From Phycisphaeraceae bacterium (GTDB lineage Bacteria > Planctomycetota > Phycisphaerae > Phycisphaerales > Phycisphaeraceae): a stretch of 47,911 nucleotides of DNA. The notes under the pieces were generated by a model. That model saw only the letters and a program-made list of their open reading frames with translations. It had not been told where the DNA came from and made no database searches. Shown in pieces: positions 34,344-42,992 of the stretch. Every line of letters starts with the position of its first letter. Within the stretch, counting starts at the first letter, position 1. Where the stretch lies: NCBI GenBank assembly GCA_020850375.1, contig JADZET010000047.1:1-47911 (forward strand), read 5' to 3'. A program made the translations under genes and the position numbers.

Positions 34344-35344
34344 CTGTAGGCCGCGTGACGCACCAGGGCTTCCGGCCCTTCCCGGGTGTCGCCCGACATC
34401 GACGCCGACGAGTGCTGGGCCGTCTGACCCTCCGCCTCGTCCCCCGCCTCCATCGAGATCCCCTCCCCGTAAACGTGCACCCGCTTGCCCCCCGCATCGA
34501 TGCTCCCGCGCTGCGCGTACACCGCCAGCAGCTTCTTGAGCTTCGTCTGCCCATCGACCTCCACCGGCGACTCCTGCCCCAGCGGCCGACCCCAGTACAC
34601 CCGACCCCCTGGGTTCCGCGTCAGCAGCACCGGACGCACCTGCCCACGCTCGTCATGCACCGCGATCGCCCGCACCTGCTCCGTGAACGGCTGACCCTCC
34701 AGGAACACCGCCAGGTCCAGCCCCGCCCGCAGGTCCTCGCCCGGCCACATCTCCCCCTCGCCCGGCGGCGGCGACGACACCTTCTCCAGCACCGGCAGAC
34801 CCACCCGCGACGCCTGCTCACCCGTGTAAACCCCGGGCAACCGGTGACCCGACGTCGCCGTCAGGTAATACGCCCCCCGCCACTCCACCAGCGCCACCGG
34901 CCGGCGGTACGTCGCCCACACCAGAACGTTCTGACCCTGCCTCTCGACCCGCTCCGCCCCGGCCACCCACGGCTGCGCGTGCAGCGCCGCCAACGCCCGC
35001 CGCAGCGCGAACCGATCCAGCGGGTCCGTCCCGAGCTGCTCCGCCACCGCCTGCCGAAGCTGCGCCTCGACCAGCGGGCTCATCCACCCCGGCTCATCGA
35101 GCAACTGCACGTCCCGCGCCGTCGGCACCATTGCCTGGTGCTCCCGCGCATAGCTCAGCAGCCGCCTCTCCCCCCACGTCCACCCCGCCGCCAGCCCCAC
35201 CGCCGACGCCGCCACGCCGACGTGCATCAGCCGGCGCAGCGTCACCTGCGGGTCCCACTTCGGCGAAACCGACGACCGTTTCGCCGGCTTGCTCCGGTTG
35301 ACCGTCTTCCTGCTCTTGGATCGTTGGAACCAGCCGCTGAACAT
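34337..35344 (-). CDS. ftsQ: Cell division protein FtsQ (divergent)
   Basis: 335 residues: basic cytoplasmic tail (RSKSRKTVNRSKPAKRSS), one membrane helix (~LMHVGVAASAVGLAAGWTWG), then a POTRA/FtsQ periplasmic domain with the typical order ALRRALAALHAQPWVAGAERVER, VLVWATYRRPVALVEWRG and GHRLPGVY. FtsQ bridges early and late divisome proteins. Its place directly after ddl fits the dcw cluster, though ftsA/ftsZ are not in the window. ATG 35344 with AGGAT is preferred over a TTG at 35365. The C-terminal ~25 residues are low in homology character. Confidence 0.85.
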   Translation of the reverse strand: MFSGWFQRSKSRKTVNRSKPAKRSSVSPKWDPQVTLRRLMHVGVAASAVGLAAGWTWGERRLLSYAREHQAMVPTARDVQLLDEPGWMSPLVEAQLRQAVAEQLGTDPLDRFALRRALAALHAQPWVAGAERVERQGQNVLVWATYRRPVALVEWRGAYYLTATSGHRLPGVYTGEQASRVGLPVLEKVSSPPPGEGEMWPGEDLRAGLDLAVFLEGQPFTEQVRAIAVHDERGQVRPVLLTRNPGGRVYWGRPLGQESPVEVDGQTKLKKLLAVYAQRGSIDAGGKRVHVYGEGISMEAGDEAEGQTAQHSSASMSGDTREGPEALVRHAAYSW

Positions 35345-35484
35345 CGTAAATCCTGTCCCTCCCAAAGCCTCCGCCTCCCCCTATAGATCGGCCCCCCCGC
35401 AACCCCCGCCCGAATTTCTCCGCCCCCAGGCCCGATCACCTGCCCCACGGCTCTGCTCTTTCCCCTGCTCGCCTGCTCTCCTGT

Positions 35485-36423
35485 TCAACTGCTCATACCC
35501 AGCCGCGCCAGCCGGTCCACCAGCGCATAAAACGCCACCCCCGCCTTCCCCGCCGCCTTGGGCACCAGCGAATGACTCGTAAACCCAGGCATAGTATTGA
35601 TTTCCAGCAGCCACGGCTCCCCAGACTTGTCCACGATCACGTCCACCCGGCTCAGGTGTCGGCACCCCACGATCTCATGCGCCCGCACCGCCAGCTCCTC
35701 CACCCGCCGCAACACCTCCCCAGGCAGCTCCGGGTCGAACCGATACTGCGTGTCCTCCCGCTGATACTTCGCGTCGTAGTCGTAGAACGACGTCGTCGGC
35801 ACGATCTCGAGCACCGGCAGCGCCTCCACCCCGCCCCCTTGCTCCCCCGGACGCTCGAGCAGACCCACCGTCAACTCCTTGCCCGCCACGAACTGCTCAA
35901 CCATCAGCCGGTCATGCGCCCTGCCCAGCCTCCCCATCGCCTCCGCCAATTGCTTCTTGTCATGACAGATCGCCACGTCAATGCTGCTGCCCTCGCACGG
36001 CGGCTTGACCACCACCGGCGGCTCGAGCGTCCCCCCCGGAAGTTGACCCCCCGCCACGCGCTCGATCACCTCCGATCGCGGCGTCGGCAGCCCGTCGCGC
36101 GACCACACCTCCTTGGTCCGGACCTTGTCCATCCCCAGCTCCGCCGCCGACGACCGGCAGCCCACGAATTTCAACCTCTTTTGCTCGAGAATCCGCTGCA
36201 GCGGCCCCCCCTCGCCCCACGCCCCGTGCAGCACCGGGAAGATCACCTCCCCACCCCACGCCACGAACTCCTCGAGCGACTCGAGCTTCCCCGGCCCGAT
36301 GTCGCGCTGGATGATCTCGTGACCCGCCTGCTGCAGGCCCACCGCCACCTCCGCGCCGCTCATCAGGCTCACCGCCCGCTCCCGGTCCGGACCACCAGCC
36401 AACACCATGACCTTCACAGACAT
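35485..36423 (-). CDS. ddl: D-alanine--D-alanine ligase
   Basis: 312 residues, ATP-grasp fold. Motifs: VMVLAGGPDRERAVSLMSGAEV at the start, FPVLHGAWGEGGPLQ, VVKPPCEGSSIDV (ATP-binding loop, with Ile-Asp replacing the common Ile/Val-Gly), LMVEQFVAGKELTVGLL, YDYDAKY, and RVDVIVDKSGEPWLLEINTMPGFTSHSLVP with the metal-binding Asp, Glu and Asn. It joins two D-Ala for peptidoglycan, which is consistent with Phycisphaerae having a wall. Start at 36423 has GGGAG upstream; an earlier Met at 36495 adds a weak leader. ftsQ follows 140 bp on. Confidence 0.96.
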   Translation of the reverse strand: MSVKVMVLAGGPDRERAVSLMSGAEVAVGLQQAGHEIIQRDIGPGKLESLEEFVAWGGEVIFPVLHGAWGEGGPLQRILEQKRLKFVGCRSSAAELGMDKVRTKEVWSRDGLPTPRSEVIERVAGGQLPGGTLEPPVVVKPPCEGSSIDVAICHDKKQLAEAMGRLGRAHDRLMVEQFVAGKELTVGLLERPGEQGGGVEALPVLEIVPTTSFYDYDAKYQREDTQYRFDPELPGEVLRRVEELAVRAHEIVGCRHLSRVDVIVDKSGEPWLLEINTMPGFTSHSLVPKAAGKAGVAFYALVDRLARLGMSS

Positions 36424-36927
36424 CTCCCGTCTACTCCCCCCGACTTGCTCGACGCGCCCCCAAGTTACTCGGCTCATCGACGACCCCCGAAACACAAAAC
36501 CATCCGCTCCCGACTCTTGCCGTCCTCACCGCCGGATCGCCGCCCCCCTCGGGGCCTTCACGAAAAACTAACCCCCCCGCGGCGCTGCCTCGCCCCCATC
36601 CTCACCGCCAGGCCACCTTGCATCCATGTCCGCATCTCACAATCCCCGGCCGCCTCTCCGCCGATCATCGCCTAATCGGTTGCCCTCGATGCGGATACAA
36701 CTCATGCCCCCGCCTCATCCACGACAACAATTCATCGTAATCCTGCAAATCGCCATTTGTTTGCAGCCGCGAGGCTTTCTTTTGAATGAATCGAAAAGAC
36801 CCGCCCCGCCTCAGGCCCGCACCGTAGAATTCATGGGTCAGCGGGTGATCCTCGGCCGGCTCTTCCAGCCCGCCGTCACCCCACGCCTCGTCTCGTCCGC
36901 CGGGCGGCCTTCAGTCTGGAGATGTCG
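36424..36927 (+). other. Divergent intergenic region
   Basis: 504 bp between ddl (minus) and the pseudopilin gene (plus). It is relatively AT-rich from 36730 to 36800 and contains TAGAAT at 36825 without a clear -35. No convincing ORF. Confidence 0.5.
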
Positions 36928-37788
36928 ATGTTGTTCCTGCACGCACGCCGCGCCCCGGCCTTCACCCTTATCGAACTGCTGGTCGTCATCACCATCATCG
37001 CCCTGCTGATCGGCATCCTCCTGCCCTCCCTGGGCACAGCCAGGCTCAGCGCCCAGAAGACCGTCTGCTCAGGCAACGCCAAGTCCCTCGCCATCATCGC
37101 GCTGGCCTACAGCGGCGACCACAACGGACTCTGCCCGCCCGACCGCCGCAGCAGGCCCAACGGCAATCCCCTCCTCAACTACCGCGGCCTGGGAACCGTC
37201 GACGTGGTCCCGAGGACCAAGGAGGACTTCGACAAGTCCTGGCTCGGCATCCTACAGGCCGGCGGTTACATCAGCAGCGATCCGAACGTCTACGACTGCC
37301 CCGTGGCCGATGACCACCGCAAGCTCCCCGAGGACGCCAGCCTCCTGCCCCGCGGCGAGCAGCGCATCTGGTACACCGACTACGTCATGGCCCACTTCGC
37401 GATCAACCAGTCCACCGAGACCGCCGCCGACCCCCTCCGATGCATGATCCTCGGCGAGCCCAACATGCCGCGCGGCTCCATCGTCACGTTCGAATACACC
37501 ATCGCCAGCAATTCATGGTTCCCCCCGGGCGGACGACGCGACCTCGAGCAGCACAAGGCCGGCAGCCTCTCCTTCGCCTTCGTCGACGGCCATGTCGCAC
37601 GCGTCCCCATCCCCACCGATGACCCCTACCCCCGCCAGCTGACCCGCCAGGTCTATCCCGACATCTTCCTCCCCGCCGCCATGAGCAGCATGAGGTGCAG
37701 CCCATCGACCAAGATCGTCTGGCGCGACATCAACCTCCGTGACGCTGACGGTGCGCTGTACATGAATCAAGGGCCCAAGACCCAGTAA
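36928..37788 (+). CDS. Type II pseudopilin-like protein (DUF1559-like)
   Basis: 286 residues. The N-terminus is a class III prepilin signal: APAFTLIELLVVITIIALLIGILLPSL, with Phe after a short basic leader and Glu at +5. The body contains the planctomycete signature HKAGSLSFAFVDGHV (His then Asp-Gly), which marks the very large DUF1559-type pseudopilin family. These need a prepilin peptidase and probably assemble into a pseudopilus or act as surface proteins; the role of the many paralogues is unknown. ATG 36928 is chosen because GGAG sits eight bases upstream; the ATG at 36922 is too close to it. Confidence 0.88.
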   Translation: MLFLHARRAPAFTLIELLVVITIIALLIGILLPSLGTARLSAQKTVCSGNAKSLAIIALAYSGDHNGLCPPDRRSRPNGNPLLNYRGLGTVDVVPRTKEDFDKSWLGILQAGGYISSDPNVYDCPVADDHRKLPEDASLLPRGEQRIWYTDYVMAHFAINQSTETAADPLRCMILGEPNMPRGSIVTFEYTIASNSWFPPGGRRDLEQHKAGSLSFAFVDGHVARVPIPTDDPYPRQLTRQVYPDIFLPAAMSSMRCSPSTKIVWRDINLRDADGALYMNQGPKTQ

Positions 37789-37812
37789 CCCCCACCTCCC
37801 CGCACAACGAAA

Positions 37813-37838
37813 AAGCCCGCTCCTCGCGGGCTTCTTGG
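37813..37838. terminator. Bidirectional terminator
   Basis: Eight-bp stem AAGCCCGC / GCGGGCTT, loop TCCTC. The minus strand reads into five T, the plus strand into CTTGG. It serves the pseudopilin gene and the convergent conserved gene. Confidence 0.88.
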
Positions 37839-37866
37839 TCGCTTGCTCCTCATCCACCCCCGCCGC

Positions 37867-38625
37867 TCACGCGCTGCTGCTGGTGATCTGCCGCGCGATC
37901 GGCGTCAAGAGGTCCGGCACCAGCCGCTCCGTCGCCAGGTGCTCGCAGTGCTCCCGCAGCAGGTCGAAGATCGGCAGCAGGTCATTGATCGTCTGCACCG
38001 GCCCGTACTTCCGCAGCGTCAGCAGCACGCTGATCGGCTCCTGCCGCGTCCGCGACGTCTGACCCTTGCGGTTGCGCGACCGCGTCTTGACCTCGAAGTA
38101 CGCCTGAAGGTCCCCCCGACGGTCCAGGCTCATCCCGTAGACCGGCTGCACGTCGATCACCCGCGACTCCGGGTACCCCGGCAGCTGCACCAGCGTCCGC
38201 ACCGGCGAGTGGCCGAACAGCGCCTCGAACACCACCTCGTCGTGGTTGTCGTTGCACTCGAGGTCGAACCCGAACATCAAATCCAGGTAGTCCACGTCCA
38301 GCGCGCTCACGCTCAGGTGGTACGGCACCGTCTCGATGATCAGCCTGTGAAACTGGTACGACCCGTCCATCGTCTGCGGGTTGACGTGCCCCGTCCGGAT
38401 CGAGTTCTGCCGGATCGCCATCCAACGGTACTCCGGCTCACGCCGGCTCGACTCGAGCGCCAGCTCGTTGTCGTACCGCCGGAAACGATCCATCGTCGGC
38501 TCGGACTTCCGGATCCGCTCGAACAAATGCAGGATGGTCTCCCGCTCGTAGGGCAGGTCCATCTTCAGCGACAGCTTCTGATTGATGTAGAAATCGGAGC
38601 ACAGGGCTCCAAAGCTCGTGGCCAT
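37867..38625 (-). CDS. Conserved planctomycete protein of unknown function
   Basis: 252 residues starting MATSFGALCSDFYINQKLSLKMDLP. Soluble, no membrane helix. It has many conserved-looking stretches (ETILHLFERIRKSEPTMDRFRRYDNELALESSRRE, GSYQFHRLIIETVPYHLSVSALDVDYLDLMFGFDLEC), which suggests a constrained, conserved protein; I recall similar sequences only from planctomycetes and no function. ATG 38625 has GAGG upstream; the GTG/Met at 38646 is less likely. A TATAAT box lies ~50 bp upstream. Confidence 0.87.
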   Translation of the reverse strand: MATSFGALCSDFYINQKLSLKMDLPYERETILHLFERIRKSEPTMDRFRRYDNELALESSRREPEYRWMAIRQNSIRTGHVNPQTMDGSYQFHRLIIETVPYHLSVSALDVDYLDLMFGFDLECNDNHDEVVFEALFGHSPVRTLVQLPGYPESRVIDVQPVYGMSLDRRGDLQAYFEVKTRSRNRKGQTSRTRQEPISVLLTLRKYGPVQTINDLLPIFDLLREHCEHLATERLVPDLLTPIARQITSSSA

Positions 38626-38672
38626 GGTTAACCTCAGGCGTCCCAACGTGCGTACCGTCCACGCCCACTCCG

Positions 38673-38678
38673 ATTATA
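38673..38678 (-). promoter_or_regulatory. -10 box (TATAAT, minus strand)
   Basis: TATAAT within the small palindrome CCGATATAATCGG on the minus strand, about 50 bp before the start at 38625. The -35 region is poor. Confidence 0.5.
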
Positions 38679-38860
38679 TCGGCAAAAAACCCATCCCGCG
38701 AGCCCCCGCCCGCGCAACCCATTGCCCCGCCCACGCTAAGCCGACACGCCCCGCTCCGTGCGCCCCGCCCGACCGCCGACATCCGCCAGCCGACAGCCCC
38801 CAGACGCTCCGCAGCCGCCCGCACCTTGCCCCGCTTCACAACCGCCTCTGAACCGCCGGC

Positions 38861-41800
38861 CTACCGCGCCGCCAGCACCTCCGACGCCTCGCCCTTCTTC
38901 GCCTCCGGGCCGCCCGCGTCCGGCGCGAACAAGAGCAGCATCGGCGAAGCGATCGCGATCGAGCTGTACGTCCCGACCACCACGCCCACCAGCATCGCGA
39001 ACGCGAAACCCTTGATCCCCGACCCCCCGAAGCTGTACATCACCAGCAGCGACAGGAACGTCGTGAAGCTCGTCAGCACCGTTCGGCTGATCGTCTGGTT
39101 GATCGAGTTGTTGACGATCGTTCCCGTCACCGTCGACAAACGCCCCCGGTTCTCCCGGATGCGGTCGAACACCACGATCGTGTCGTTGAGCGAGTAGCCC
39201 ACCAGCGTCAGCATCGACGCGATCAACGCCAGGTCCACACGGAACGTCTCGATCCCCAGCGCCCGCCCCACCGCCGTGTCCGCCACGAACCCCGACATCG
39301 CCACGAATCCCATCGCGATCGTCACGTCGTGCACCAGCGCCACGATCGCCCCCAGACCGTAACGCAGGCTCCCGAAACGCACCCAGATGTACAGCCCCAC
39401 GCAGAACAGCGAGATCACCATCGCCTGGATCGCCTTGCTCCGCATCGTCGCCGACACCTGGCTGTCGAACTTCGACACGCTCCCCAGGCTCGTGTCCCGG
39501 ATCATCGCGTCCCGAACCAGACGCCACTCCGTGTCCGCCAGCCCGCCCTCCTCCGTGAGGCTCTCGGGGTTCTGCACGTAGTTGTACTGCTCGTCCCGCA
39601 CCACCACCACCGCCGACCGATAACGCTGCGGCGCCGCCGGGTCCAGGTCCACCCCGATCACCTTGAAGTCCCTAAAGCCCACGTCCTCGTACAGCGGGCT
39701 CCGACGCATGCGCTCGATCCGCTGCGTCAGCTCCGCCGCCGTCGACGACGGCTGCAGGTCCCCCAGCACCACCGCCACGCCCCCCAGGTACTCGCTCACG
39801 TCCGCCTCGACGTCACCGCGACCGATCGCCAGACCCAGCGACCGGCTCCCGATCGGGTAGACCGGCGCCCCGGCCAGCGGCGACCGCTCGGCGTGGAGGT
39901 CCCCCACCCCCGCGAACTCGATCGGACGCTGGATGTCCAGAACGTCCTCGAACGACGCCTTGACCGCGTCGCTCACCTTCGTCGCGTCCGTCTCGAGCGT
40001 CTGCACCGCGAAACCCGTGAACGTCCCGTCCGCCTCGGCCGACCCGACCGACACCACGTTGCTGATCACCCCGGGCAGAGCCTCGCGGATCCGCTGCCGC
40101 GCCGTCTCGAGCTCCAGCGACGAACCCGACCGCAGGTCGAACGTCACCCGCGTCCCGCTCGAGAACTCGATGTCCAGCATGTCCTTCCCACGCTCGTACA
40201 ACGCGAACGCCCCGAGCACGATCAGCAGCAGGCTCACCGTCCAGAAACCCTTCTGCAGACCCATCCAGTTGATGTTCGGCGACAGCGCCCGCCGCACCGG
40301 ACCGCACACCATCGGCAGCGAACGCAGCGTCCTGATCCCCGCGTCCGCCGACACGCCCAGCATCACCCGGCTGCAGAACACCGCCGTGTACATCGTCCCG
40401 AGGATGCCGATCATCATCGTCAACGCGAAACCCTTCACGTCCGCCGTCGCCGTGTAGTACAGCACCAGACACGTGATGAACGTCGTCACGTTCGCGTCCA
40501 GGATCGTCGAGAACGCCTTCTCGAACCCCAGCCGCAGCGCCGTCCGACGGTCCGCCCCGTGCTGCAATTCCTCACGCACACGCTCGAACACCAGCACGTT
40601 CGCGTCCACCGCCATCCCGATCGTCAGCACCACGCCCGCGATGCCCGTCAGCGTGAACGTCCCGTGGAACGTCGCCATCACCCCCAGGATCATCAACAGG
40701 TTCATCACCAACGCGATGATCGCGATCAGCCCCGGGTAGAAGTAGTACCCCGTCATGAACACCGTCACCGCCAGCATCGCCCACGCCCCCGTCCGCAGGC
40801 TCCGCTGAAGATTGTCCTGCCCCAGGTTCGGACCGGTCTTCTGGATGCTGATCGGATCGCTGCTCAGGCTCCCCTGGATCGAACCCGCCTTGAGCGTCCG
40901 CGTCAGGTAGTCCACCTCCCGCGGGCTGAACCCGTTCGGGCTCGACACCTGGATGTTCGTCGCCAGCTCCGAGTTGATCGACGGCGCGGTCATCACCCGC
41001 CCGTCGAGCAGGATCGCCATCGGCTTGCGGATGTTCCGCGCCGACATCGCCTGCATCAGCGCCCCGCCCGACGAATTGAGCTGGAACGCCACCGCCGGAA
41101 GCATCTTGTCGTCCACGCTCCGCTGCGCGCTGATGATCTTCCACTGCTGCGCCTGCGTGATGCTCAGCCCCGGCGTGTTGGCCAGCAGCAGGTACACCTT
41201 GTCCCCGTACGCCTGACCCACCAGCCCACGCTGCGACGACAGGTACGCCGACCACTGCTCGGGCTTGGCGCTCAGCTGCTCGATCACCTTCGCGTCGTTC
41301 ACGAACTGCGTCAGGTCGTCGATCGGGAACCACCGGTAGTCCAGGTTCACCCCGTACCGCGGCCCGTTCTCCTGCAGGCTCGTCCGGTACGTCTGCACGT
41401 CCGGGATCGCCGACTCGGGCATGGCGATCCGGAACTCCACGATGCCCGACCCACGCAGCAGCGCGATCAGGTCGTTCGGGTCGTCCAGCGGCCCCTTGAC
41501 CTCGGCGTAGTGCTTGTACGCCGCGATCACCGCCTCCACCGCCTCAGCCTTGTCCGCGTGCCTGGCCCGGAACTCCGCCACCGCCTGCTCGAATTTCTTC
41601 TTCACGTCCTCCCGCTTGCCCCGCGGGTCGTACATCTGCAGGATCGACTCGAGCTTCGTCGACACGACGTTCCCCGCCAGCACCTCCGCCTCGAGCTCCT
41701 GGTACCGCCTCTGCGCCGCGTTGTACTGCCCCGCCATCGCGATCGCATCGTTCTCCGCCGCCTCGTAAGCCGACCGCGCCGCCGCCTCATGCTTCTGCCC

Positions 41801-42376
41801 CGCCGCGTCCAGCGCCGACCTCGCCGACTTCTTCGCCTGCTCCGCCGCCTGGTACGCGCCCGTCACCGCCGACAGGTCGTCCTGCGCCTCAGCCAGACGC
41901 GTCAGCTTCATCAGCAGCTCGCCGTCCCCGCCCGCGATCTGCTCGAGCGCCGCCCTCCGCTCGGCCGCCCCCAGACGCAGCACGCTCCCGAGACGCTGCG
42001 GCGACAGGTTCATCGCCAAGAGCGCCTCCTCCGCCTTCTGGTACGCCTCCCGACGCACCCGAACCTCCGGCGACGCCACCGGCATCTGAACCTCGATCCG
42101 GTTTCCCGCCTGCTGACGCCAGATCAGATTCCTAAGCCCGTCCGGGTCCACGCGCGAACGCAGCACGCTGATCACGTCGTCCACGATCTGCTTGGCGTTC
42201 CCTCGCTGCTCCGGCGGCACGTTCACCTGGTACACCAGCGTCGTACCGCCCGCCAGGTCGATCCCCAGACGCAGCCTCTCCTTCGGCCCGTACGATCCCG
42301 GGAAATAGATCGCCAGCACGAACAGCGCGAACGACACGACGACCAGCAACGGTTTCCAGACAGGTGTCTTGTCCAT
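38861..42376 (-). CDS. secDF: SecDF fusion protein translocase subunit
   Basis: 1171 residues joining SecD and SecF. SecD features: LGIDLAGGTTLVYQV near 37-51, and TIGMAVDANVLVFERVREELQ on its fourth helix. SecF begins near a second first-helix (FWTVSLLLIVLGAFALY) with IEFSSGTRV and carries LVGYSLNDTIVVFDRIREN. It uses the proton motive force to pull exported proteins from SecYEG. Between the strands IEVQMPVASPE (~95-105) and SGIVEFRIAMPES (~310-322) is an insertion of about 200 residues predicted as alpha-helical coiled coil (AAEQAKKSARSALDAAGQKHEAAARSAYEAAEND...), absent from standard SecD. ATG 42376 has GAAGG upstream. Follows yajC by 131 bp. Confidence 0.96.
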   Translation of the reverse strand: MDKTPVWKPLLVVVSFALFVLAIYFPGSYGPKERLRLGIDLAGGTTLVYQVNVPPEQRGNAKQIVDDVISVLRSRVDPDGLRNLIWRQQAGNRIEVQMPVASPEVRVRREAYQKAEEALLAMNLSPQRLGSVLRLGAAERRAALEQIAGGDGELLMKLTRLAEAQDDLSAVTGAYQAAEQAKKSARSALDAAGQKHEAAARSAYEAAENDAIAMAGQYNAAQRRYQELEAEVLAGNVVSTKLESILQMYDPRGKREDVKKKFEQAVAEFRARHADKAEAVEAVIAAYKHYAEVKGPLDDPNDLIALLRGSGIVEFRIAMPESAIPDVQTYRTSLQENGPRYGVNLDYRWFPIDDLTQFVNDAKVIEQLSAKPEQWSAYLSSQRGLVGQAYGDKVYLLLANTPGLSITQAQQWKIISAQRSVDDKMLPAVAFQLNSSGGALMQAMSARNIRKPMAILLDGRVMTAPSINSELATNIQVSSPNGFSPREVDYLTRTLKAGSIQGSLSSDPISIQKTGPNLGQDNLQRSLRTGAWAMLAVTVFMTGYYFYPGLIAIIALVMNLLMILGVMATFHGTFTLTGIAGVVLTIGMAVDANVLVFERVREELQHGADRRTALRLGFEKAFSTILDANVTTFITCLVLYYTATADVKGFALTMMIGILGTMYTAVFCSRVMLGVSADAGIRTLRSLPMVCGPVRRALSPNINWMGLQKGFWTVSLLLIVLGAFALYERGKDMLDIEFSSGTRVTFDLRSGSSLELETARQRIREALPGVISNVVSVGSAEADGTFTGFAVQTLETDATKVSDAVKASFEDVLDIQRPIEFAGVGDLHAERSPLAGAPVYPIGSRSLGLAIGRGDVEADVSEYLGGVAVVLGDLQPSSTAAELTQRIERMRRSPLYEDVGFRDFKVIGVDLDPAAPQRYRSAVVVVRDEQYNYVQNPESLTEEGGLADTEWRLVRDAMIRDTSLGSVSKFDSQVSATMRSKAIQAMVISLFCVGLYIWVRFGSLRYGLGAIVALVHDVTIAMGFVAMSGFVADTAVGRALGIETFRVDLALIASMLTLVGYSLNDTIVVFDRIRENRGRLSTVTGTIVNNSINQTISRTVLTSFTTFLSLLVMYSFGGSGIKGFAFAMLVGVVVGTYSSIAIASPMLLLFAPDAGGPEAKKGEASEVLAAR

Positions 42377-42507
42377 GGCAGCCTTCGACAATCCACGCGA
42401 CGCCGGCCCCGCCAGGGGGCCCGCACGCGGTAGGGGGGTGATCGACTCTCCTATTGATGCCTCACGCCCGCGAGGAACCACGCGAGCGACATGTCCTTAC
42501 GTCTCAC

Positions 42508-42975
42508 TCATTCCTCCGCCGACAACACCGCCTGAATCGCGCTGCGGCTAAAGCGAATCCGCGTGTTGGTGTTCTCGTCGACCTTCAGCAGCACGTCGTT
42601 CGGACGCAGGTCCATCACCGTCCCGATCATCCCCCCGACCGTCTGCACCCGGTCGCCCTTCTTGACCGCCGCCAGCAGCTCCGCACGCTTCTTCTTCTCC
42701 CGACGCTGCGGCACGATCAGCAGGAAGTAGAACACCACGAACACCAAAATGATCGGCAGCCACATGCCCCACGGGCTCGGCTGAGGCTGCGCCCCCGCCG
42801 CCGGCTGGCTCGTCGTGCCCGGCGCCGCCTCCCCGGTGATCATCGTCGGCCCCTGACCGTCCATCGCCGGCGACGCGCTCGCCCCCGGCCCAACCGCACC
42901 CGTCGCGACACCCGCGTCGCCCCCGCCCACGCTCGGCGCCTCCTGCGCCAGGATCAAAGGAATGTTCTCAAACAT
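42508..42975 (-). CDS. yajC: Preprotein translocase subunit YajC
   Basis: 155 residues, longer than the usual ~110 because of a Gly/Pro/Ala-rich N-terminal extension of about 65. The core follows: helix LPIILVFVVFYFLLIVPQRREKKKR, then KGDRVQTVGGMIGTVMDL and VKVDENTNTRIRFSRSAI. YajC associates with SecDF. AAAGG precedes the start; tgt lies 17 bp upstream. Confidence 0.95.
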   Translation of the reverse strand: MFENIPLILAQEAPSVGGGDAGVATGAVGPGASASPAMDGQGPTMITGEAAPGTTSQPAAGAQPQPSPWGMWLPIILVFVVFYFLLIVPQRREKKKRAELLAAVKKGDRVQTVGGMIGTVMDLRPNDVLLKVDENTNTRIRFSRSAIQAVLSAEE

Positions 42976-42992
42976 GCTTGGCCTTTCCGTTA

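Noticed and set aside
33403..34554. 383-codon minus ORF overlapping the ftsQ-linked membrane protein
   Set aside because: Different frame, Gly/Arg-rich with no hydrophobic pattern; the 263-residue frame has regular membrane helices and a GTGA overlap with ftsQ.
39329..42433. 1034-codon plus-strand ORF opposite secDF
   Set aside because: Arg/His/Pro-rich shadow; secDF motifs on the minus strand are unambiguous.
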